Notes under the pieces: generated by a model
Databases searched by the model: none
Told to the model about the DNA's origin: nothing
Seen by the model: only the letters and a program-made list of their open reading frames with translations
Position numbers and translations under genes: made by a program
NCBI GenBank assembly: GCA_034509925.1
Contig: CM067533.1
Coordinates: 9,737,156 to 9,801,155 of the forward strand
Direction: 5' to 3'
Origin: Hirudinaria manillensis
Lineage: Eukaryota; Annelida; Clitellata; Hirudinida; Hirudinidae
DNA length: 64,000 nt
Shown here: piece after piece, positions 48,534 to 60,600 of the stretch
How positions within the stretch are numbered: the stretch's first letter is position 1
How the letters are laid out: every line of letters begins with the position of its first letter

Positions 48534-48878
48534 ATTGTCCAATTATTTTTCTTCTATTGATTCACTTAAGGTAAATATATTTTGATTTTATTACATAAAT
48601 ATATTACATAAATATATTCTGAAACTAGATGGCAGCCTAGAGATGTCAGAATTTCTTGAAATAAGAGTTTTTTAAGTCAATTATAAGCAAGAAATCTTAG
48701 CAAACGTTTGTAAATATGCGTTGTTGAATCTACGAAGCAAAGGTAAACATCGCAAGCTGTCACAAACAATGACAAAGTTCGACTCGAATGAACCCAGAGA
48801 GCAGAAAATGTTTTGCATTTCTAAACTTCTAAGAAGTCGTGGAGTTTCAAGAACGAAAAAATCTTTTTAATTTCAATT

Positions 48879-49157
48879 CTAAACGTAGAGAATGCTGGAT
48901 TTTGTTATTGTTATTGTTGTTTCCAAAGTTCGAAAAGTACAAATTTTGACTTTATTCTTGCCACAGTACCAAATGTACGTCCCTTCGTCCTCTTCGGTGC
49001 ATTCTTTGAGCCTAACGTGTGTCTTGCTGTCGACAAATTCGTATTTTATGGCGTCAAACAAAACACTGACGACGAATCCTTCGTTGGATTTCTTGAACTT
49101 GGTTCCGTTTAAAATATCGGGACCAATGATTTCAAAGCTTAAGTAATTCAGTTTCAT
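48879..49157 (-). pseudogene. Degenerate V-like exon fused to a minisatellite
   Basis: The frame retains the C-strand to F-strand part of the family (KFKKSNEGF, VRLKEC, DEGTYIWYCG). It lacks the first cysteine and the CPC motif; the exon 5' end runs into a 20-bp minisatellite (49147-49296) whose unit matches the first codons of the frame. No good donor follows the F-strand. It is probably a dead third V exon of gene 7. Confidence 0.6.
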
Positions 49158-49296
49158 TAAATCTTATTCAGTTTCATTAAATCTTATTCAGTTTCATTAA
49201 ATCTTATTCAGTTTCATTAAATCTTATTCAATTTCATTAAATCTTATTCAGTTTCATTAAATCTTATTCAGTTTCATTAAATCTTATTCAATTTCA
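49147..49296. repeat. 20-bp minisatellite at a V-exon edge
   Basis: About 7.5 copies of CAGTTTCATTAAATCTTATT with an A/G variant in some units. Confidence 0.95.
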
Positions 49297-49813
49297 AAAT
49301 GAAGGTTTAAACGTTCAAACCACCATCGTGACCTCAGGCACCAATTTTGACAAACTCTTGAAAGTTTAATTAATTATCAATTAACCAATTAATTAATTAA
49401 TTAATTAAAGTATAGTGACTTTGAGAAATCTTTGCTGGCTGGTTTGAAATGAACCTCGGACTTTGAAATCAGAAATGCAAACTTGGTGAATTGTTTTAAA
49501 ATAGACTTCTGTCTGAATAAACACTTTGAAAGAGACATCAGAGAGTTTATACTCATTACATGCTCATTGTTTTAGGTGTATTTTTTTTTTTAATTTATGA
49601 AATAATGAGAAACGCATTAAATCTGTTAACATTACTAGTCCAACTTTGTTGATAAATCGTAAAAGGCGTGTCTAAAATGTGCCAAACGTCCTGGGTCATG
49701 ATTGGATTCCGGCATAGTTGAATAATTCATTCTACAATTTCAATGAATTTCTCCTAAATTCAAGAATATCTAAAATAAAAGTTGGTTAAAAAAAATAAAT
49801 TCAAATTAATTAC

Positions 49814-50773
49814 CTTCGTGGTCGTGAACCTCCAATAGAAATCTTTTCTCGGCAAGACAAGGACTGCATTTGAGAAGGTAAATTGCTTCATCTTCCTTGT
49901 GACATTCCGACAGCGTGATTCGAGTCTTGGCGTCATCGAGTTCAAACCTGGGGTCGTTCAGTACGCCATTCAAAAGGATGAATTCCTGGCTGAATCTCTT
50001 CTTGAATTTACACTCTTCAAACTGTTCGGGAAGCGAACACGGGTTTTCGAAGCTGATGTGGTGTCCCTCGAAGCACACCAGACTGACATCTTTGCACGTA
50101 TCAGTTAATTAATATTAATAAACCAGAGTGATTAATGAATAGAATATGATGAAAACAAATACTTTATTATAATATAATATTTATAATTAAATACTAATTG
50201 AAATAATTCCATCCACTCAGAAACCTTCTTTGAGAATAATCTCCAAATTGTAATGCAAGACTTTATTCCTGCTGCAGGACCAAATATAAATTCCTTCGTC
50301 ATTTTCCTGGCAAGTCTTCAACTTGACTTGTCTCTTGTCTGCACTCAACTCGTATTTTTCATCGTCATTCAAAGCGCCATCTCTGAAGATAACGTCTCCT
50401 CCGAAAAATTTCTTGAAAATGCTAAACTCCAAATCATCATCATCAGGACAAGGATTCTCGAAGATGACGTCACTTCCTTCGTGGCATCGGAGTTCCGTCA
50501 AAACTGAACGAACGAATGAGTTTTTGGAACAATTATTTATCTTTGAATTATTTGCTATTTCCTGATTTCATGTTTGGAATCGACTTTAAATTATTGCAAC
50601 ATTTCAACTAATATTTTGAATTTAAATATTTTCAGCTAATTAAATTAATAATTTAATTGGAGTTAAAAGCTAAAAAAAATCAAATCAATCTTAAAGACCT
50701 TACCGTGGCTCTCTGAGCAAAAGCAGCCCGTCGTGACCAGCAGAATCCAGCAAGAGATGCTCAAGTAATTCAT
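49814..50773 (-). CDS. Ig-like gene 7: signal peptide and two V-like domains
   Basis: The exons are 50773-50704 (ATG, signal peptide ISCWILLVTTGCFCSES), 50503-50225 (V1: LRCHEG, IFENPCPDDDD, FKKFFGG, VKLKTC, DEGIYIWSC) and 50089-49814 (V2: LVCFEG, SFENPCSLPEQF, CKFKKRF, ITLSEC, EDEAIYLLKC), all phase 1 junctions. The second CPC cysteine is replaced by Asn-Pro-Cys in both domains. I cannot find a membrane exon downstream, so the product may be secreted, or its 3' end may include the degenerate V exon at 48.9-49.2 kb. It is the cluster member nearest to SHPRH and is transcribed away from it. Confidence 0.65.
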
Positions 50774-51675
50774 TTTAAGGATTTAAAACTTAAATACGTT
50801 TTAATATCTTAAAACATTCAAACAAGCTTCAAAACAAAATAACTTGCTTCAGTTGACTGGTTACACGTCGTGTCTGAGGTTTTGGACTTTGGTTGTGAGC
50901 AACGTTTTTTTTATTTGTTTGCAATTTCTAAACATTTCGCTTAATTCGAGTATTTAAAAATAAATTAATTAATAACTCACTAATTGCCTTATAAGGATTC
51001 AATGTTCCATATTTACAAGAATAACTATTAAGAACATCATTAAATTAAATTATATTAAATTACAATTTACTCCACAACAACAACAACAACACAACAGAAC
51101 AACAACACAACATCCCACACGAAGCTATAAACTTGGTTTAATTCGATTTTTGATAAATTACATAAATTATGGCCAAATAATTTAATGGTTAATTCAATGG
51201 TTAATTCATTATTTAACTTTAGTCACCAGTTTTTGCAAGAACTTGACAAGAGAATAATTCACTTCAACATGCATTTCAAATGTTTACAGAAGGAAACAAC
51301 AAAAACATAACAAACAACACAATAATATGCTATTATGCAATATATATATATTAATATAATAATAATATAATAATATAATAATAATATATTAATATAATAA
51401 TAATATATTAATATAATAATAATATATTAATATAATAATAATATATTAATATAATAATAATATATTAATATAATAATAATATAATAATGTCAAGAAAGGA
51501 ATTGCAATGGTAGATTGAGACAAGAAAATGATTTAAAAATTAAACACATTTTGGGCCGAAAAAAGTGAATTTAAAAATCTTTTGTACATTCTACTTCAAT
51601 TCATTCTAAAATATAAACTAAGAACCGTCAGTTAGAAGTGCAATTCTTAAATCCTAATCATCATCATCATCATCA
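50774..51675. other. Spacer between Ig-like gene 7 and the SHPRH 3' end
   Basis: AT-rich. It contains short CAA repeats near 51075-51105 and a 19-bp AT minisatellite (unit TATATTAATATAATAATAA) at about 51339-51488. No gene seen. Confidence 0.7.
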
Positions 51676-54600
51676 TCAGGACGACGGAGAATCCGATCGA
51701 CCGCCGCCCCTCGGGTTTTCCTCGCGAGCCGACGGGTCGTCGGTCGAATTCCTAAAGTCGCCCACCTCCTCCTCGTCGTCGTCACCGTCGTCTTGTCCGC
51801 CATCTTTGGAGTTGTTTTGTCTGCCGCCATCGTCGTCGTCGTCATCCTCCGGGCGATCCGAGGGCATTATGGCGCTGAAGAGGTCGCCAAAGTCGGAGAT
51901 GGTCAAGGTCGTTTCCTCGCTGTTCCTCCACTCGGTCGGAACTTCAACGGTGCTGAGGAGGGCGTGGAGTTTCTCTTCGATCGTTCCCATCACCAGGAAG
52001 CGATGGACGAACGTTGGCCTGGAAATAAAATATATTAACAAATTTTAATTAATTAATTAATTATTATTTAATAACAGTTATTATAATACTATATTCATAT
52101 TTATTATTATTATTATTATTATTACAAAACCAACAGAAAAGACATATCTCACCTTGTTTGACCTATGCGATGAACCCTCCCTATGGCCTGCAACTCTTGG
52201 GCGGGGTTTAGGACCGGTTCGACCAATAAGACGTGAGTCGACTCGGTGAGGTTGAGTCCGTTGGATCCCGAGTGGATCGGGAGGAGGAGACAGCGGATCG
52301 ACGCGTCTTCTTTGTAGTGGTGGAGATTCTCCTGTTTATAATTTTATTTTAGAAATAAATGCAATCAAATGTAAGTAACAACAACAAGAACAAAAATAAT
52401 AATTATTATTATTATAATAATGATTTCACCTCAAATTTGTAATGATTGGCCAGCGAACAAAATGTGATGTCATTTTCAGCCAGAGCTTTTGATAGAAGCT
52501 CCAAAACATCCTGCCACTGTTGAAGACATTAATTCAACAAATAATTATTAAATTAATTTAATCCATTTAATTATTAAATTAATTTAATCCATTTAATTAC
52601 ATCCAATCAGAGCAGAGACATTAAAAATCTAACTCATGGATGACAAAAAAAAAACTCAAATTAATATCAAAATATGATATTATTATTAAAAAGATATCAT
52701 AAAATTATTTCTAATAATTAATTTTTAAATAATTTTAAAAAAAAATTATTGAATGCTCAAACTCACCGTCGAAAAGATGAGCACTTTCACCTGGGGATCG
52801 TCCCCGATTATGCGCAACAGCACCCTGATGACCCCGTCAATCTTGGTTGACCACTCCCCCTGCAAGATGTTGGACCAATCAAAAATTAGGAGTAAATTTC
52901 TTAGCTCAAGGCTCAAAACGTTTAAAAGTACTAAGATAATGATTAATTTCACTAATAAAAACTCCAATATATAATAACAACAATAATAATAATAATAATA
53001 ATAATCAAATAATAGTTAATAATAATAATAATAATAATCAAATAATGGTTAATAATATCAATAATAATAATAATAATAATAATAATAATTTGTTATAAAC
53101 TTGCCTTCACTTTAACGTTTGGATCAAAGTACTTATCGTTCTTCTTCATCGAACCCGAACCCGAAGTGGTTTCCGTGGAAACGTAGGAAACGTCGGAAAG
53201 GTTCGTCGCCTGCCTGCAGACGGGACACGTCAGCACCCGGAAAGCCGCAGAGTGTCCGTTCTTGGAGTGGTGGCGATGATGATGATGGTTTTGCGGGGGA
53301 AGGGCGTGGCGACGGGTTTCCGTGGCCAAGACCCTCATGCACCTCAGGCAGAAGCAGTGACCGCACTGCAGGACGTTCCACTGAATTCGGAGAAGAGAGG
53401 ATTTGAACTCGCGAGTTGCAGGTCGAATGCTCGATTAATTAAGATCTACAAAGTGATGGATGGCTGACCTTTGAACCCAGTTTGTTCTGACAGATGGGGC
53501 ATGGGTCGGGATTGATGCCCCTTTCCATTGAACTGTGTGTCTGAAAATAAATATAAAAAATACAATAAAAAAGTAACTGTTTAAATTGTTTACACTTAGT
53601 TCTCTGATATCATATATGATATCACATATCTTATGATATCATAATTTATAATTATAAATTTCTGTTCCCATATTCGTTGTTATTATTAATATTATTATTT
53701 TATTATTATTTAATAATTTCACCTCTAAGAGTCCCTTGAGGTATTGAAGTTGAGACTTTTTCTTCTTCAGGAGATGTTGTCCAACGACCCTATCTGATAT
53801 CATCCTCTGCTTCTGCTGGTCCAACTTGTAACGGCAGAAGGTCATATTTGTAACAACAAAAATGTTCAGAGCCTTTGCTCGTCCATTGGTCATCATCCAT
53901 GCTATCATCATGATCCTCATCAGCATTACTGACATCATCATCAGCATCATAACCTATTAACCACCACAACCACGACCATCATCATCACCACCATCATCCT
54001 CCACTCACCATCCTTGCGTCGATGATGTGCGGCTCGGGCGGGTCCGAAACCTCCTCAAACTCCCCCCTCAACCTCAGCCTGGTGGTTGCCATGGTGATCT
54101 CGTCGATGGAGCAGATCTGTTCCCTCAGTGCCTGCCAGTAGACCCTCAGAACCTGGCCAAAAGAATTTTTAAAGGTTTAAAAGGAATAAATTATTCTAAA
54201 TAATAATAATAATAAGTTATACAAAGAATAATAATAATAATAACAGATAATAAGTTAACTTAAAAATATTAATCAACTTGCTGAAATTATGCAACTGTGA
54301 ATGCACCAACTTTGAATTCTTTCTTGAGAGCTTCAAACAGTTTCACGTGCTTGAGACCAAGTTCAATAAGTTCCTTATCACCTGAGTTATCGGTAAATTT
54401 ATTTATTTATTAAAGTTATAATTATTATTATTAAAATTAATAATTTCATGTCAAGATGTCCACATCATAAATATTAATGATCCAATATAATTTATCATAA
54501 AATATGCTTCGATCCAAGACCCGAATATTTCTGAGCCGTGGCGATGATGTTCTTGAGGGTCCTCTCCACGTCGTTGTCGGACCAGGTGCCCTTGCGCTTG

Positions 54601-57600
54601 ACCAAACAGATGACCTCTTCCTGACCTTTCTCTGCAGAGTCCAGTGATTGGTCAATGAAACCCCTAAAAAGAACCAATCAGAGGACTTACAATTGCATCA
54701 AGAGCAAACAAATGTGTTTTCAAAGTGAAACAATGGCAACAACAACAACAACGAATACAACAACAATAACAACAACAAAAACAGACTTGTCATTGAAGTT
54801 GAAGAGATTAGATTCGTAGATTTCAAACATCTTGTGGGACTTGCAAAACAAACACCTGAATGAAAATGAATCAAAACCATGTACCAGTCATCGTCATCAT
54901 CATTATCCTCATCATCATCTTCCTCATCATCATCATCATCATCATCATCTTCCTCACTTCTCTCTTGTTGGAACTCCTGAAGGTCTGAGGCAGCACGCGA
55001 CGGTCTGAGACACGAGATTGTTCAAGCCGGGCGACGAAAACAACAACACGGATTTGGTCGGCGATGATGAGGACGACGGCGACGACGATGATGATGATGA
55101 TGATGACGATATCACCGACGATGTTTTGTCGATGGAGAGGAGTAGATCGATGAGGGAGGTTCGACTGTAATTCAGTTTCTCAAGGTTGTCGTGGAGGACG
55201 TACTGAAGGCCCCTGATGTCTCTGAACCTGACGTGGTGATGATGATGATTATCACCATTACACAATGATTATGCTTGTGATGATGACGACGACGATGACG
55301 ACGATGACGATGATGATGTTTGGATGTAAATAATTATAGACATGCAACAAATCGGGTGGAAATCACAGCCTTATGTCAATCGATGGAACATTGTTCCTCA
55401 TCTTGTCTTCAACAACGACGAGAGAGAAATGGATTTTTAATGAGTAATCAATGAATTATTAAATTAGACAACAAATAATAATAATAATAATAACAATAAT
55501 AACAATTTATTTGTAAAAATTATTAAACGAGTAATAAATTGTCGAGACAAAAATCAAGTGATCACAATTTTCCCCACTGGTTAATGAGGTCAGACTTCTG
55601 GGTGTCCGAGAGATCGACTTTGACCTTCTCGATGAGAAGGGCGTCCAATCCGCACGCTTCGACCCAAGCCAGGAGTTCGCTCCACCAATCCTGGCCCTTC
55701 TTCATCTGTCGTCGTGGAAACATGGAGAGATGTTGTTGTTGTTTACATTGAACTCGTAAAATAGCAAAGAATATTAAATAATAAATTAAAATATTATCAT
55801 CCTTTGAATTAGATTATTGAATTCAGTCAGTTTCTGGATTTAATGGGAAAAATGGAACAAAACAAAAACGGAATAATTAAATTAATAAATAAATAAAGTA
55901 ATTAAATTAATAAATAAATAAAGTAATTAAATTAATTAATTAAATTAATTAATTAAACATGTGCATCCCCAGCACCTGCGTCTCGACGTTGGTGACCGCA
56001 TTCCTTTGCGTCATCCACGTTTCTTTCGTTTTCAACACAAAGTCGATCCTTTTCTTCAGGTACTTCTCCAATAACTTCTTCTCCTGGAAAAAGGAGTTTT
56101 TGGAAAAAAATTAATAATAATATTATATTAATAATAATAATAATCAAAATGGAAATCTTTATTTGTAAGTAATTGACTAATTATAGTTTAAGTTAACCCC
56201 ATTGAAATTCATTAATATTAATTACTTAACAACATTACAAATTACACTCACGAGTCACGGGAATGAAATGATTCAGCAAAAACAACAACAACAAAAACAA
56301 CGACAACAATAAAAACAACAACAACAACAAAAACAACAACAAATCCGCAAACGAAGGCGAACCATCTTCGGGAGTTCCGAATCTCTCAGGGTGTGACCTC
56401 TGACCTCCGCAGGACACAGGGTCATGACCTCTTGGAGGTTGTAAGCAGCATGTATCACCAGCAGAGGATCGACCCGAACCTCTCCCTCTTCCACTCCTGC
56501 GTGCAGGGATATCACGCTCCTGTATTCTTCTATGGCACTCGAATACTTGAAAGAAAGCATTGTAAAGTTGTGTAATCAGGGTTGGCATAATCTATTAATA
56601 ATAATTATAATAATGATATTTATTATAATTATAATAAAAATATTTATTATTATATATATATTCAATAATTATGTATAATCGTGATTTCTTTCATGGGGAT
56701 GTATGCTGGTTTTTATAAATCTTTTAAAAGGTAAGTAATAAATTAGCATAAATTAATTAATGATTCATCCAAAATCAGAACCAATCAACAAACGTCTTGC
56801 TTGAGTATGAACCATCCAGCAAGGCCATTGGTCGAACTGACGATTTGTCTCTGAGCCTCCTCGCATTCGAGACGAACTTTCTTGATCAGCTGATCCAACA
56901 TTTCCGTCATCGTCATGGTGCTAACGAGATACAATTTAAATGCTACGATTTAATTAAATATTATAATTAATTAGTTGATAGTTAGTTAATGGAAATGATA
57001 TTATAATGACCTCTTGTTGATGGAGAAGAATTCTCCTCTGACGGCCTGAGGATGGCAACAGGCCTGTCGCAGTTTCAACAGCGGGTGGAGCAACTGGGTT
57101 TGGGGTTGAGTTAGGATAAGTAATTGGATGTATTTCACAATCATTCATTATTCATGAGCTCATCACTATTCAAATCTTATTTTGGGATAATCATCCATTC
57201 TTCTACTTTCTCCTTTTCTATTTTCATTTCAATTTCACCATCCATCCATCCATCCATACATCTATCCTTCAAAGTTACCTGCCCAAGAGTTGTCTTATCG
57301 AGGGAGTTTAACTTTGCATCTGTGCCTGTCAACCTGCTGAGCTTCTATTGGACGGATTTGGACAAAAAGTTTGTTTAAATTTTGCAAACTCATTCTGGCA
57401 ACATTTTGCACAACTATTAAATATTCAAAAGGCTTCAACCCAACCACTAAATATTCAAAAGGCTTCAACCCAACTGCTAAATATTCAAAACGTTTCAATC
57501 ACCTGCATGGCTTCCACAGAGCAATCCTCGTAAAGTCTCCGATAGAAATGCTCCTCGACAGGTGTGAAGGTCAACAGGTGCATCTCGTTTGACTGTTCAG

Positions 57601-60600
57601 GTAACTGGATCTGTTTGGTCATGCAACACATAATCAACATAAATACATTATTATTATACCTAGGTAATAAATAAAACATATCATAAACAAAGAGATCACC
57701 CTCATATCATTGTTATTATTATTATTATTGTTATATTTATTATAATTAATAAATAAGACATCATCGCATCAAACAAACGTCAAGCGTGACGTTGAAGACA
57801 AGAACCTGATCGATGACATCCTTCTTGGACGTCCTCCAAAGCACTTTGGCCACCGCGTCGTACAGCGGACCCGTCTGCCCCGCGCAGTAAGGTTCGTGGA
57901 GCAGTCTGCTCCAGAAGATCTTCGCCTGGAATGGAGCCACCCGGAGAAAGGAAAACAACCCGTAGAGATCTGTAACGAATAATTAATCAGTTCTCTGACG
58001 ACCTACGAGCAGTAATTTGCATACTTCGTGACAAATCGGACTAACGAATAAATTAATAATTAATTAGGACTAGGGTTTACAGGGTCGACTGAAAGCAGAA
58101 AAGCAAAAAGAAAATGCTATCATCCACGACCATCGATTCCCCTCTGAACAGGTGTCCCGGTCACGCACCAGCGGTTGATGCAGGTGAGTCTGGAGGCCAT
58201 GTCTGCAGTCTGCAATTTAAATAAATAAATAAATTAATTAATCAATCAATCAATCGATTAATTGATTTTAAATCGAACAATTTTCAACAAAACTACCTTT
58301 GTGGTTGTACACTCAACCATCTGAGCTTCATCCAAACAAATCTGAAAACAAATAGCTATTAGAACCATCATCATCACCACCACCAGGGTTAGGGTTATCA
58401 TCACCACCATCACCACCACCATCATCATCATCATCATCATCAGCACTCACCCTCCACCATTCGACAGCCACAATTGGACTCGGAATGGCCATAAATCTTT
58501 TTGGAAACCTGAACTTCCTCAGACCTTCACCTAAAAGAATTAAATTTAATTGTATTTAATTTAATTTAGATTAATTAAATAACAATTCATCATGTGATTA
58601 TAAACTGATAAGAACGTGTTGAGTCTCTTTGATGACTTTGCCCACTTGATGAATAAATAATATTTAATTATTTCAACAGTTAATTAACCTGCTTTTGATT
58701 AATTGATTGATTAATTAATTAATTAATTGGTAAATTAGTTAATCGATCCGTCGACAAAACCCTCCAGCAAACCCACTCCTCGTGTGGGGCAGGTCCACAT
58801 AGTCGAGTTCCTTCCTGAGCGTTTCGTAGGTCGTCATGACGATGTCCTGGAGACTCAAGGTCATCGGTTGAACGAATCCCTGTTTGTGAACGCCACTGTA
58901 CACCTGGAAGGATGGATGGAAGGATGGATTGAAGAGAAGAAGGAAGGAAGGATGGATTGATTGAAGAGAAGAAGGAACGAGTTAATGAATAAAGAAAAGT
59001 TAACGAATAATAATTCACTAGGTCATCTTTATGTGAATGTTTGCAATGCAGCAATGATGATGATGATGATGATGATGACGATAACGATTATCACGATCAT
59101 GATGATAAAAATCTATGATACTAAATTATAGTTATTATCAGATGAACATCTTGCCAAACCAATGCTTCAAGCAATCCCATGGTTTGTATAAAAACATACA
59201 AATCGTATAAATCCACGTCAACTACAACAACAAACGAAACAACAAACAACAAACAACAAAGTCGTCTCACGAATATCTTGAGTGCATCGTTGGAGACGTG
59301 TTTGACTATCTCGTCGATCCACTGGTGGAGGATGGAACTCGGGGCCACGATGAGGGTTGCACCACTCGGGATGGGGATCTGAAATTATGCAATAATTATG
59401 CATATAATTATTGCGTAATCATACATAATTATAACAATCCTACAGGATAAAATTATACAAGTCTTACGATTACTTGCAATAATATAAAGCATAATTTATG
59501 GTATTCTGGAATATTTATAAAGTGGACAGCAGGTTCAGGGTTCACTTTTTTAAGCATAAAATATATTATTTATTTATTTATTTATTTATTTACATGCCAC
59601 CTTGAGCAACAGACATCACAAACAACACACTTATTATTATCATCATTGTTATTATTATTATAATTATAATTATCACCTCGGCAACGTGGCAATGAGGGCA
59701 GAGGTAACAGCCTCTGAAGGGGTCGCCGAGGTCGTAGTTCACGCATCCCGCGTGCTGACCCGACCCGCACTTCTGGCAGGTCACCACGACCCCGTCGAAA
59801 CTTCCGTTCTTCGACTTCCTCTCCTCGAAGCTTTCCACGCCGCAGATGCACTCGGCCGTCTTTTCCGACCTCCGTCCGTCCACACCTCCTTCTTCTTCTT
59901 CCTTTTCCCGTGACTCGGTGAGAATCTCCGACTCCCGAACTCCGAGGAAGGGAAAGTGGTTCAGACCGTCGACGTCTGTCGGGGAAATTCCCGGGCGGGG
60001 ATCCGTTCGCTTACGGCCTCTCGGAGCTTTGCACGGGTTTTTCCCGCTCTTTTTCTTCTCGGACGCTTTGGCGTAGTTGTGCTCGCACGAGTCGAGAGTC
60101 GGAGAGGTTCTCGAGGCGTCCTGGAAAGGTGGAAACGAAGACGACGACGACGAGGAGGAGGGAGGAGAGAGCGGGAAACGGGGAGACGTCGGGGATGGGT
60201 CCGCAGAATTCGGATTCTTTACGACCGATCCGTGCTCGAGAACGTATTGCTTTTTCTTCTTCTTCTTCGGTGATTTTTGCAGTCGTTTCTGATCGATTTT
60301 CAAGAAAATATCGATTGAAATCTGATGACATCGATGGAATCAAAGAACGTGAATGTGCAAAAAGATATCCTTCGATATTCACAAAAACGATTAATTTACG
60401 AATCGTTTCACCTTTGCCGAGTCGAAGGCCTCGCGACCTCCGAACTCTTCGTCGTCCGGTTGCAGAGTGGGGAGTTTCGTGAGCGGGGGCAGGTTGGCCC
60501 GAGGGTTGAGGAGGATGCAGGCCAAGACTTCCACCGTCTTCCCGAGTCCCATCTCGTCCGCCAAAATGCCTCCGAGACCGGCGCCGTTCGCGAGAGGTTT

